The notes below the pieces were generated by a model. The model saw nothing but the letters and a program-made list of their open reading frames with translations. It did not search any database and had not been told where the DNA came from. A stretch of 9,272 bases of DNA from JAJFFW01 sp039187035 (GTDB lineage: Bacteria; Pseudomonadota; Alphaproteobacteria; Caulobacterales; Parvularculaceae), in contig JBCCZS010000128.1 of the NCBI GenBank assembly GCA_039187035.1, positions 1-9,272 of the forward strand, read 5' to 3'. The position numbers and the translations under genes are program-made. Positions 1 through 5,999 of this stretch are shown here, in pieces. Position 1 is the stretch's first letter. Each line of letters opens with the position of its first letter.

Positions 1-419
1 GTGCCGGTGACGATGATCGTTTCGGCCGGCGCCGGCGGTTCGGTGCGGGCGGGCGCGTCCGTGGCGGCCGCGGAGCGCTCGACGATCACGTAACCGCCCG
101 TCCGGCTGGGAAACGCGATGAGACCGCTCCCCTCAAGCGCGCGCTCAAGCGCCTCGTCGACCGTAAACGCGCCCGATATCGCCGCAGCGGATCTGCCGGC
201 CACCACGTCGTCCGTCGCGAAAATGCCGACGCCGTAGAGGTCCGCCAAGTCGACGAGCGCGTCTTGCAACGGACCCGCCGGCACGTCGACCTGCCGCGGC
301 GCGGCTTGTGCGGCGACGGTCGATTGTGCGGCGGCAGGCGGCGCCGATGCGAGCGCGAGCGCTGATGCTGCGCCTAAGAGTGCGGCCGCGCCGCTCGTCC
401 GATTGATTTGTCGCCCCAC
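1..419 (-). CDS. TonB-dependent receptor with STN domain, N-terminal part (module 1)
   Basis: Five-prime part of an outer-membrane TonB-dependent receptor/transducer; 139 codons are present and the gene continues past the left edge. Read from a GTG at 419 it has an Arg-containing N-terminus, a hydrophobic segment (about residues 11-26), and a likely signal peptidase site near Ala31. An STN (secretin/TonB short N-terminal) domain follows at about 43-115, with the typical PAGPLQDAL start and the ISGAFTVDEALERALEGSGL core. A TonB box-like AETIIVTG lies at 132-139, immediately before where the plug would begin. STN domains on such receptors contact the periplasmic part of a FecR partner, and FecR and ECF sigma genes lie just upstream on the same strand. 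The GTG start is chosen because GAGGGG sits 6 nt before it, the same GAGGGGCGC site as in the other receptor of this window. Ligand unknown; barrel not visible. Confidence 0.87.
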   Translation of the reverse strand, partial: MGRQINRTSGAAALLGAASALALASAPPAAAQSTVAAQAAPRQVDVPAGPLQDALVDLADLYGVGIFATDDVVAGRSAAAISGAFTVDEALERALEGSGLIAFPSRTGGYVIVERSAAATDAPARTEPPAPAETIIVTG

Positions 420-442
420 GTTGCGCCCCTCGAAAATCGTTA

Positions 443-461
443 GCGATTGCCAATCAACCGC
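443..461 (-). promoter_or_regulatory. Leader hairpin of receptor 1
   Basis: Read on the minus strand, GCGGTTGATTGGCAATCGC folds as a 7-bp stem (one G-U pair) closed by the loop ATTGG. It lies between a promoter-like CCACGAGTCTAA and the GAGGGG ribosome-binding site, so it should be near the 5' end of the receptor mRNA. A second hairpin with the same geometry and a nearly identical loop precedes the other receptor gene (4867-4885). The pairing and the similarity are seen directly. An RNA role (mRNA stability, sRNA or protein binding) or a DNA operator role is inference. Confidence 0.55.
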
Positions 462-472
462 ATCCACACCCC

Positions 473-484
473 TTAGACTCGTGG
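473..484 (-). promoter_or_regulatory. Putative ECF-type promoter -10 region of receptor 1
   Basis: Minus-strand CCACGAGTCTAA matches CCACGCGTCTTA upstream of the second receptor (4895-4906) at 10 of 12 positions. The element sits 13 nt before the leader hairpin here and 11 nt before it there. GTC-containing -10 elements are usual for ECF sigma factors, so this is the likely target of one or both sigma factors in the window. I see no convincing shared -35 sequence. An A/T-rich tract about 30 bp upstream (511-530) could act as an UP element. Confidence 0.4.
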
Positions 485-492
485 GGGCGCCG

Positions 493-510
493 ATGCGCGC
501 GCGCGCGTGC
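493..510. other. Alternating purine-pyrimidine tract
   Basis: Eighteen bases starting ATGCGCGCGC alternate strictly between purine and pyrimidine and are mostly GC repeats. Such tracts can adopt Z-DNA under negative supercoiling. It sits directly upstream of the putative receptor-1 promoter and abuts a run of seven A residues, so the promoter is flanked by two structurally extreme sequences. The alternation is seen; any function is inference. Confidence 0.35.
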
Positions 511-523
511 TTAAAAAAATTCG

Positions 524-553
524 AAAAATCTGCCGGCGGGCGCGGGCTCGCCC
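524..553 (-). terminator. Weak terminator-like hairpin between FecR-1 and receptor 1
   Basis: On the minus strand, soon after the FecR-1 stop codon, GGGCG-AGCCCG-CGCCC can form a 5-bp GC stem (538-553). A run of five T follows 9 nt later (524-528). The spacing between stem and T-run is too long for a textbook intrinsic terminator, so this may only attenuate read-through. It would help separate regulator and receptor transcription. Confidence 0.22.
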
Positions 554-566
554 TAATCAGCCCGGC

Positions 567-1628
567 TCATTTCGCTCGGATCACGATCGCCTGGGCGTCG
601 GAGCGGTCGATCGCGACCGGGAAAAGCGCGGGCAGCGCGCCCAGCATGCCGTCAATATCCGCCGCGTCGAACGAGAAGGTCACTTTCACCGTCTCGACGC
701 CGGCGAGGGTTGCGTCGATTTCGATGGGACGCTCGGCATACCGGTTGGCGTCGGCAATAATTTCGCTCAACGGCGCGCCGACATAGCGCATCCGGCCCGT
801 CCGCCACGATGCGAACGTGCGCTCTTCAAAAGGTTGAACGGGCGAGAGACCTTCGTCGGCGACGGCGGCGATCCGTTGGCCCTTCACCAGGCGCTCTTGC
901 GCGAACACCCCGGCCGGCTTGTTGTTGACGACGACCGGATGTGCGGCGTCGACGACGCCCTCTAAAACCGACAAACGCACGACGCCGCCGTTATGGCGAA
1001 CGTCGAACACCGTACCGACCGCCCGGGCGACGAATTGGTCGGCGTGCACCGTGAATGGGCGGGAGGCGTCCGGCGCAACCGCAAAAACGGCGGCCCCGTT
1101 GATGAGATCGATGCGCCGCCGATCAGCCGACACTGCGACGTGAACGCGAGTCGACGGTCCGAGCGTCAACACGCTTCGGTCCGTCAACGTCACCTCTCGC
1201 ATTTCGCCAACGGCGGTTTCGAAGGCGACGATCGGATTGTCGGCCAGATCCCGCGGCGGCGCGCCGGGCCCCCCAAAAAGAGCGGCGGCGACCGCAAGCA
1301 CCAGGACGGCGAAAGCGCCCCCGGCGACGGCGAAACCGCGCACGGTCCAGTCGGCCGCGCCGCCAAACCCGCCGGCGATCTCGCGCACCCTGTCCGCCGC
1401 GTTCGGTTCAAAAAGCGCGGCGTCGACGTTTTGTCGGTTGAGCGCGCCGTAAGCGGCCCAAACCGTCGTCGCCCGGTCGTAGGCGTCGGCGTGGCGGGGG
1501 TCGGCCGTCAACCAGGCCTCGAACACGTCGCGCTCTGCGCGTTCGAGATCGCCGCCGCTAATGCGGACGCGCCACTCGTACGCCGCCATGCGAATGTGCT
1601 CGCAATCGCCTTCTTCCAGCGCCGACAT
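567..1628 (-). CDS. FecR-family anti-sigma/sensor protein (module 1)
   Basis: A 353-residue inner-membrane sensor of the FecR family. Such proteins hold or activate a cognate ECF sigma factor with the cytoplasmic N-terminus and read the STN domain of a TonB-dependent receptor with the periplasmic C-terminus. Visible parts: FecR N-terminal (DUF4880) helical region at about 12-63, including WLTADPRHADAYDRA; one transmembrane helix at about 99-119; FecR beta domain at about 137-227 with the conserved VGTVFDVR; and an STN-like C-terminal domain introduced by SWRTGRMRYVGAPL (274-287). The ATG at 1628 shares one base with the TGA of the upstream sigma gene (TGATG), which indicates translational coupling. 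A longer reading frame from 1769 was rejected because it lies inside the sigma gene. The receptor gene follows after 147 nt. Family assignment is firm; the partners are inferred from gene order. Confidence 0.93.
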   Translation of the reverse strand: MSALEEGDCEHIRMAAYEWRVRISGGDLERAERDVFEAWLTADPRHADAYDRATTVWAAYGALNRQNVDAALFEPNAADRVREIAGGFGGAADWTVRGFAVAGGAFAVLVLAVAAALFGGPGAPPRDLADNPIVAFETAVGEMREVTLTDRSVLTLGPSTRVHVAVSADRRRIDLINGAAVFAVAPDASRPFTVHADQFVARAVGTVFDVRHNGGVVRLSVLEGVVDAAHPVVVNNKPAGVFAQERLVKGQRIAAVADEGLSPVQPFEERTFASWRTGRMRYVGAPLSEIIADANRYAERPIEIDATLAGVETVKVTFSFDAADIDGMLGALPALFPVAIDRSDAQAIVIRAK

Positions 1629-2227
1629 CAGCTTTTCCGCTCCGGACGTCCCTCGAGCGCGGCTTCGATATCGAAGGCCGCTTTTGTAATATGCCGAACG
1701 ACCGCGTGGCGATTGACGCCGAGCCGCTTGCCAACCTCGGTGAAATTCAACCCCTCGACGCGGTGCCACAAAAAGGCCTTTCGCCGCCGCGGCGGCATTC
1801 GTTGCAAGGTCTCATTGATGACGAGCAATTGCTGCTTCACTTCTAAGACTCGTTCGGGCGTCGAATTGGCGCCGTCGTCAGCGAAAAAAAGGTGCTCAAT
1901 CTCAAAATCGTAACGCGACCGAGCATCTTTATTGCGCTTGTGGGTGAGGACGGCGTTGCGGGCGATCCGCCAAAGAAAGGCGCGGGGGTTCGCGATCCCG
2001 GATAGATCCCGGCGCTCGACAAGTTTTTGGAACGCCTCCTGGACGACGTCGCTCGGGTCCGGCGGGCCGTCTCCGAACGCTTTGCGCAAGTACGCCGTCA
2101 GCGCCTCTGCGTGGTCGGCGTAGAGCGACCGCAACGCGGCCGAGGCGATGCGATCCGATCCCGCACCGGCGTCGCCGGCTCCGGCGGTTCCAGTCGTGGC
2201 CGAAACGCTTGCGTTTCCAGCTTTCAT
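1628..2227 (-). CDS. FecI-like ECF RNA polymerase sigma factor (module 1)
   Basis: A 199-residue extracytoplasmic-function sigma factor that should direct RNA polymerase to the receptor of its module. Region 2 is at about 35-98, with DPSDVVQEAFQKL (57-69) and the -10-recognition stretch PRAFLWRIARNAVLTHKR. Region 4 is at about 134-190, with a helix-turn-helix at FTEVGKRLGVNRHAVVRH. There is no region 3 or extra C-terminal domain. About 30 residues of Ala/Gly/Thr-rich sequence precede region 2. The ATG at 2227 is the only ATG that fits. Its ribosome-binding site is weak (GGGGA about 14 nt upstream), and an in-frame TTG at 2314 would add 29 unsupported residues. The stop overlaps the FecR-1 start by one base. 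Unlike the paralogue at 5989-6642, no clear Fur box is seen upstream, so it may be controlled differently. Confidence 0.93.
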   Translation of the reverse strand: MKAGNASVSATTGTAGAGDAGAGSDRIASAALRSLYADHAEALTAYLRKAFGDGPPDPSDVVQEAFQKLVERRDLSGIANPRAFLWRIARNAVLTHKRNKDARSRYDFEIEHLFFADDGANSTPERVLEVKQQLLVINETLQRMPPRRRKAFLWHRVEGLNFTEVGKRLGVNRHAVVRHITKAAFDIEAALEGRPERKS

Positions 2228-2456
2228 CGACGCGAACGGTCCCCACGCTACGCCCGAACGGGCCGGCGCATACCCTGGGCCGCCCAGGTAGGCCCGGGTC
2301 GGCCCCGAGAACAACGCGCGTCGCCCGCCGGCGAGGACGCGTGCTAGCGGTCGGCCGGGGCGACGGCGCTGAAAGTCATTCGCAACACGAGTACGTCACT
2401 TTCGCCGCAATGCAAGTCGGCCCGCAGGGGCGTCGCGCGTAACACGAGCCCGCCGG
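2228..2456 (-). promoter_or_regulatory. Upstream region of sigma-1, with inverted and direct repeats
   Basis: This 229-nt gap follows the stop of receptor 2 and precedes sigma-1. It holds a 15-bp inverted repeat, CCTGGG-N3-CCCAGG (2274-2288), and a second one, GCCCG-AA-CGGGC (2252-2263). Both lie close enough to the sigma-1 start to be in its leader. Farther upstream are two copies of an 11-mer, CGCAACACGAG (2381-2391) and CGTAACACGAG (2438-2448), differing at one base. No convincing promoter hexamers, Fur box or U-tailed terminator for receptor 2 were found. The repeats are seen; a regulatory role is inferred, and short GC stems are common in such DNA. Confidence 0.3.
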
Positions 2457-4838
2457 TCAGAAATTGACCGTTCCGCGCACGCCCCAGATCGCCGGGCGCC
2501 CCGGCGCGACGGTGACGATCGGTCCGGGCCGGCGGTTCGTGAAGTACCGTTCGTCAAGCACGTTTTCGCCGTAGACCTCGAGCTGAAAGTCCGACCAGGC
2601 GAGCCCGGCGCGAAGATTGAGGAGGCCGTATCCGGGTTGGCGCTCGATCGCGTTGTTGTTGTTGCGGCCTTCTTGCTCGCTCCGATAGGCGTACTCGGTG
2701 CGAAAATAGCCGTCGATTTGACTGGCGATCGGCCGTCGATACTCGCCGACGGCGCTGACGTTGACGGTCGGCGCGAAAGGCAGCGCATTGCCGGTCAAAT
2801 CTCCTTGGGGGGAATCCGCAAAGTCCGTGAATTCGCTGTCGAGCAAGCCCAAATTCACGTTGAACGACAGGGCGTCGGTCGGTTGCGCCGACACCTCAAA
2901 TTCCGCCCCGTAAATCCGCGCCGCGGCCCCGTTGGCGGTGATCGTGTTGATGTCGTCGGGCGGGATGAAGAAGACCTCCTGGATGTCGTTGTAGTCCAAG
3001 TAAAACACGCTCGTGCGTGCGACGAGGCGTCCGTCGAACATCGTCACGTTTGCGCCGATCTCGTAGTTCCAGGCGGTCTCCGGATCGAACTGGGACGTGA
3101 TCTCATCGGTTGTATCGAGATCGATAAAGGCCGTGTCGACGCCGCCGGGCCGGTAGCCGCGCGAAGCGGTCGCGTAAACGAGCAAGGCGTCGCTCGGTTC
3201 GTACTGGAGCGTAAAACTCGGCGTGAACGCTTCGTTCGAACCCGGAAAAAAGTCGCCGTTGCTGTCGGTAAGTTCGTAGTCGTCCCAACTGTAACGGCCG
3301 CCGATCGTCAATGAAAATATGTCGGTCAGTTGGATTTCGACATTGGCGAAGACCGCAATGTTTCGCGCCTCGCTGCTTTGCATGCTGCTAAAGGCGGCCG
3401 GCCCGGGCGCGTCAGGCGTTCCTACGATAAGACTGGAACCGCCGACGTCGTCGGTGGTGACGAAATTGCCGCCCAAAAGCCACTGGACGGGCGCGTCTGC
3501 GTTATTGGATTGTATGCGAAGCTCTTGTGAAATGTTCTCCTGACTGATTGTGCTGTCGAGGAACGCGCTCTGGAGGCCCAGAAATCCGTTTGCAGCGAAC
3601 GTCTCCACGCCCTCGAATTCGTTGAACGCCGTGAGCGAGATCACATCAAACTGGGCCCCGCGATACTCAATGCGTGCTGAGTAGAGATCGCTGACGACGC
3701 TATTTTCCACGACGTACGGCAATGTCGTTTCCAGAAGGCCCGCATCGAAATCCGCCTCGGTGACGCCTTGCAAAGCGTCATAACGGACTTCGTTCCGCAT
3801 ATAGGCGATGTCGATCGTCAGATCTTGTACGGGCGCGAGCCTCAGCGCCGCTCGCCCGCCGACGGAGCCGCTCCCGAGCGCTTCCTCGTCGGTCGTGTTC
3901 TCGATAAATCCGTCCGTGTCGCGAAATAACCCGGACCCCTGGAAATATACGCCGTCGGCGATCGGGACGTTGATATGTCCTTGCACGTTGTACGTGCCGA
4001 ACCGTTCAGCGCCCGCCGTCACCCGGCCGGCGAATTCGTCGCCTGGCTTGCGCGTGACGACGTTGACCGCCCCGCCGATCGTATTGCGTCCGAACAGCGT
4101 GCCCTGGGGGCCGCGAAGAACCTCGATGCGTTCGACGTCCAAGAGCGCGAGATCGTTCTGACGCAGCCCGCCGGTCGGGTTCAAAATGATCTCGTCGATA
4201 TAGTAGCCGACCGACGTGCCGGTGCCGGACGCGATATTGCCGCCGCCGACGCCGCGAATGGTGAAAAGCGTTCGTGCGGCGCCGCCGTTGTTCTGGAAGC
4301 TGACGTTCGGCGAGCGAAGGGAGAAATCTTCGAAGTTGACGAAATTCGAGCGCTGAATCTCTTTGTCATCGAAGACGGAGATGCTGATCGGCACGCTTTG
4401 CAGGCTTTCTTCTCGTTTTCTGGCGGTCACGACGACGACGTCGTCGACTTCTCGGCGCGGCGCGGCGGGCGCCGGCGGCTCCACGGCGGCGATGCGCCGC
4501 GCCAAAATGACGTCCCCGGTTGAGGATCGCCTGGCTTCTAGGCCGGTCCCCTCCAGGAGCTTTCGAAGCGTTTGGTCCGCCGTCAGGGCCCCGGATACGG
4601 CCGGCGCGGTGAGGCCCGTCGTCAGCCCGCCGGGCGCGATGACGGCTAGGTCGTAGGCGTCGGAGAATGCGCGCAAGGCGTCGTCCAGCGGTTGCGATTC
4701 GATGTCGATGTTTACCAGCTCGGCCTGCGCGGCCGTTGCAGCGGGCGTTGCAATCAACAGCGCGGCCGCGCAGGCCGCTCCGGCTATCCCTGCTCGCAGG
4801 CTCCAGGTTTTCGTGTCGTAAAAGTTGATGCCGCCCAT
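2457..4838 (-). CDS. TonB-dependent receptor with STN signalling domain (module 2)
   Basis: A 793-residue outer-membrane active transporter and signal transducer. A signal peptide (hydrophobic 16-37, cleavage likely after AQA39) is followed by an STN domain at about 41-115 (SQPLDDALRAFSDAYDLAVI), a TonB box DDVVVVTA at 132-139, a plug at about 145-265 and a 22-strand-type barrel to the end. The plug includes IRGVGGG and IEVLRGPQGTLFGRNTIGGA (238-257). The protein ends in an aromatic residue (GVRGTVNF), as expected for Bam-dependent insertion. Length is normal for STN-bearing receptors. ATG 4838 is preferred because GAGGGG lies 6 nt upstream; a TTG at 4877 would add 13 residues without a ribosome-binding site and would place the leader hairpin inside the coding region. 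It lies 126 nt after FecR-2. The Fur box on the module suggests a ferric siderophore or haem as ligand, but nothing in the barrel identifies it. Confidence 0.95.
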   Translation of the reverse strand: MGGINFYDTKTWSLRAGIAGAACAAALLIATPAATAAQAELVNIDIESQPLDDALRAFSDAYDLAVIAPGGLTTGLTAPAVSGALTADQTLRKLLEGTGLEARRSSTGDVILARRIAAVEPPAPAAPRREVDDVVVVTARKREESLQSVPISISVFDDKEIQRSNFVNFEDFSLRSPNVSFQNNGGAARTLFTIRGVGGGNIASGTGTSVGYYIDEIILNPTGGLRQNDLALLDVERIEVLRGPQGTLFGRNTIGGAVNVVTRKPGDEFAGRVTAGAERFGTYNVQGHINVPIADGVYFQGSGLFRDTDGFIENTTDEEALGSGSVGGRAALRLAPVQDLTIDIAYMRNEVRYDALQGVTEADFDAGLLETTLPYVVENSVVSDLYSARIEYRGAQFDVISLTAFNEFEGVETFAANGFLGLQSAFLDSTISQENISQELRIQSNNADAPVQWLLGGNFVTTDDVGGSSLIVGTPDAPGPAAFSSMQSSEARNIAVFANVEIQLTDIFSLTIGGRYSWDDYELTDSNGDFFPGSNEAFTPSFTLQYEPSDALLVYATASRGYRPGGVDTAFIDLDTTDEITSQFDPETAWNYEIGANVTMFDGRLVARTSVFYLDYNDIQEVFFIPPDDINTITANGAAARIYGAEFEVSAQPTDALSFNVNLGLLDSEFTDFADSPQGDLTGNALPFAPTVNVSAVGEYRRPIASQIDGYFRTEYAYRSEQEGRNNNNAIERQPGYGLLNLRAGLAWSDFQLEVYGENVLDERYFTNRRPGPIVTVAPGRPAIWGVRGTVNF

Positions 4839-4866
4839 ACCGCGCCCCTCGTTTAATCTGCACCCT

Positions 4867-4885
4867 GCGACCGGCAATCAGTCGC
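4867..4885 (-). promoter_or_regulatory. Leader hairpin of receptor 2
   Basis: Minus-strand GCGACTGATTGCCGGTCGC folds as a 7-bp stem (one U-G pair) with loop ATTGC. A flanking U-A pair can extend it to 8 bp. It matches the receptor-1 leader hairpin (443-461) at 14 of 19 positions. All five differences are either compensated in the stem or fall at the last loop base. It lies 16 nt before the GAGGGG ribosome-binding site and 11 nt after the GTCT promoter-like element. Two copies are a small sample, so RNA versus DNA function is not settled. Confidence 0.6.
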
Positions 4886-4894
4886 AGACAAACG

Positions 4895-4906
4895 TAAGAC
4901 GCGTGG
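4895..4906 (-). promoter_or_regulatory. Putative ECF-type promoter -10 region of receptor 2
   Basis: Minus-strand CCACGCGTCTTA contains CGTC, a common ECF -10 core, and is shared with the receptor-1 upstream region (473-484). The preceding bases are C-rich in both. If transcription starts shortly after it, the mRNA would begin almost directly with the leader hairpin. The shared position and sequence are seen; promoter function and the cognate sigma factor are inferred. Confidence 0.42.
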
Positions 4907-4930
4907 CGGGGCGGTTTGGTAATACGCGGA

Positions 4931-4943
4931 GAAAATTATTTTC
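4931..4943 (-). promoter_or_regulatory. A/T inverted repeat upstream of the receptor-2 promoter
   Basis: GAAAA-TAA-TTTTC (minus strand) is a 13-bp inverted repeat and the only A/T-rich stretch in the gap between FecR-2 and receptor 2. It ends about 30 bp before the GTCT of the putative promoter, where an UP element or activator site would sit. The receptor-1 gap has an A/T tract at about the same distance (511-530), though with a different sequence. Confidence 0.3.
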
Positions 4944-4964
4944 GGCGGCCGCGGCGTTTTGCGG

Positions 4965-5999
4965 TCACTTCTCGGCGCGGAGCGTCAACGCGCCGTCGTC
5001 CGTTTTGTCGACCTTAAGCGGCAGCGCTTCGGACAGGGTCGTGAACATCGCGTCGATTTGGGTGGCGTCGAATATCGCCGACACGCTCATCGCCGCAAGC
5101 TCGTCGTCGGCGATGACGATCGGCGCCGGGTAATAACGGCGCGCGTCGGCCACGAGCTCGGCAAGGGGGGCGTCGACATAGGCGAGGCGGTTGCGCCGCC
5201 ACGCGCCGACCGCGTCTGCGTCGACGGTTTCGACCGGTCCGACGCCGAGGCCGTCCCGGGCCGCGACGCGCTCGCCGCCCGCGAGCCGCAGCGCCGGCGG
5301 CGCCACGCCGTCCGTTTCGCCCCCGTCCTCCGAGTTATGAACGTAGGAGACGTCGACGCTCCCCTCGGCCACCGACACGCGGACTTTTTCCGGCTTCAAG
5401 GAAACGTCGAAGGCGGTGCCGGTGACGCGCACCGACAACAATCGCGTCGATACGGAAAACGGCCGCGCGGGATCGGGCGCAACATCAAAAAACGCTTCCC
5501 CCGCGGTCAATTCGGCGCGCCGCCCGTCCGCGTCGAGGGCCGTCGCGACGGTACTCGACGCGCCAACGGTAATTACCGAACCGTCGGGCAAAGCGACGTC
5601 GCGGACTTCGCCGATCGCCGTTTGATAAACGCTCCGGACCGTCGGCGGCGCAGTTCGGTCGATCGGGTTCAGCGCGACGACCGCGATCGCAAAACACGCG
5701 GCGAGCCCGCCGCCTATCGCGATCGTTCGCCCTCTGATCATTCCTAAAAATGACGTCGCCGCCGTCGACGTCGGCGTCGCTCGCTCAACGCGGGCCTCGA
5801 AACCGAGACCCAGGTCCTCGCGGGTCAAGGCGCCGAGCTCCCGCCAGCCTTGTTCGGCTCGGTCATAGGCGCGCGCGTGCCTCGGATCAGCGACCAGCCA
5901 CGCGCCGAAGGCCCGATGATCGTGCTCGGACATCTCGTCGTCCATCATCGCCCGCCATTTCAAGGCGATTTCCAGGATGTCCTTGTCGTCATTCTCCAT
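4965..5999 (-). CDS. FecR-family anti-sigma/sensor protein (module 2)
   Basis: A 344-residue paralogue of the FecR at 567-1628. Visible parts: DUF4880 region at about 7-57 (ILEIALKWRAMMDDE and WLVADPRHARAYDRA); one transmembrane helix at about 93-110; FecR domain at about 125-218 with the conserved VTGTAFDV (192-199); and an STN-like C-terminal domain from AWRRNRLAYVDAPL (266-279) to the end. It should sit in the inner membrane, bind the sigma factor encoded just upstream in the cytoplasm, and receive the signal from receptor 2 in the periplasm. The ATG at 5999 gives an 11-nt overlap with the sigma-2 gene and a normal family N-terminus (MENDDKDILE). An in-frame ATG at 6032 would add 11 residues. 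Neither start has a strong ribosome-binding site, consistent with translation coupled to the upstream gene. Confidence 0.93.
   Translation of the reverse strand: MENDDKDILEIALKWRAMMDDEMSEHDHRAFGAWLVADPRHARAYDRAEQGWRELGALTREDLGLGFEARVERATPTSTAATSFLGMIRGRTIAIGGGLAACFAIAVVALNPIDRTAPPTVRSVYQTAIGEVRDVALPDGSVITVGASSTVATALDADGRRAELTAGEAFFDVAPDPARPFSVSTRLLSVRVTGTAFDVSLKPEKVRVSVAEGSVDVSYVHNSEDGGETDGVAPPALRLAGGERVAARDGLGVGPVETVDADAVGAWRRNRLAYVDAPLAELVADARRYYPAPIVIADDELAAMSVSAIFDATQIDAMFTTLSEALPLKVDKTDDGALTLRAEK

Noticed and set aside
432..450. Possible Fur box upstream of receptor 1
   Set aside because: Only 11 of 19 positions match the consensus, scattered across the site, and the match is explained by the inverted repeats of the leader. 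It is far weaker than the site at 6677-6695.
1629..1769. Longer N-terminus for FecR-1
   Set aside because: The added residues are frame noise overlapping sigma region 4. The TGATG junction at 1626-1630 gives a normal FecR start.
993..1913. Long plus-strand open frame (306 codons) opposite FecR-1 and sigma-1
   Set aside because: It is antisense to two clearly conserved genes, its product is rich in Arg/Ala/Gly/Pro with no recognisable domain, and it has no supporting ribosome-binding site. It is a typical GC-rich frame shadow.
2366..2384. Possible Fur box upstream of sigma-1 (minus-strand GCGAATGACTTTCAG)
   Set aside because: About 10 of 19 positions match and the second half-site is missing. 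It does not stand above chance.
3975..4523. Plus-strand open frame opposite the receptor-2 plug
   Set aside because: It is a shadow of a strongly conserved receptor sequence and shows no domain or signal of its own.
4839..4877. Upstream TTG start for receptor 2
   Set aside because: It has no ribosome-binding site and would add a charged, Cys-containing leader before the signal peptide. It would also place the leader hairpin and the real GAGGGG site inside the coding region.
4941..4964. GC-rich self-complementary stretch after FecR-2 as a terminator
   Set aside because: It has short overlapping palindromes (GCCGCGGC, GCGGCCGC) but no stable stem followed directly by a U-run.
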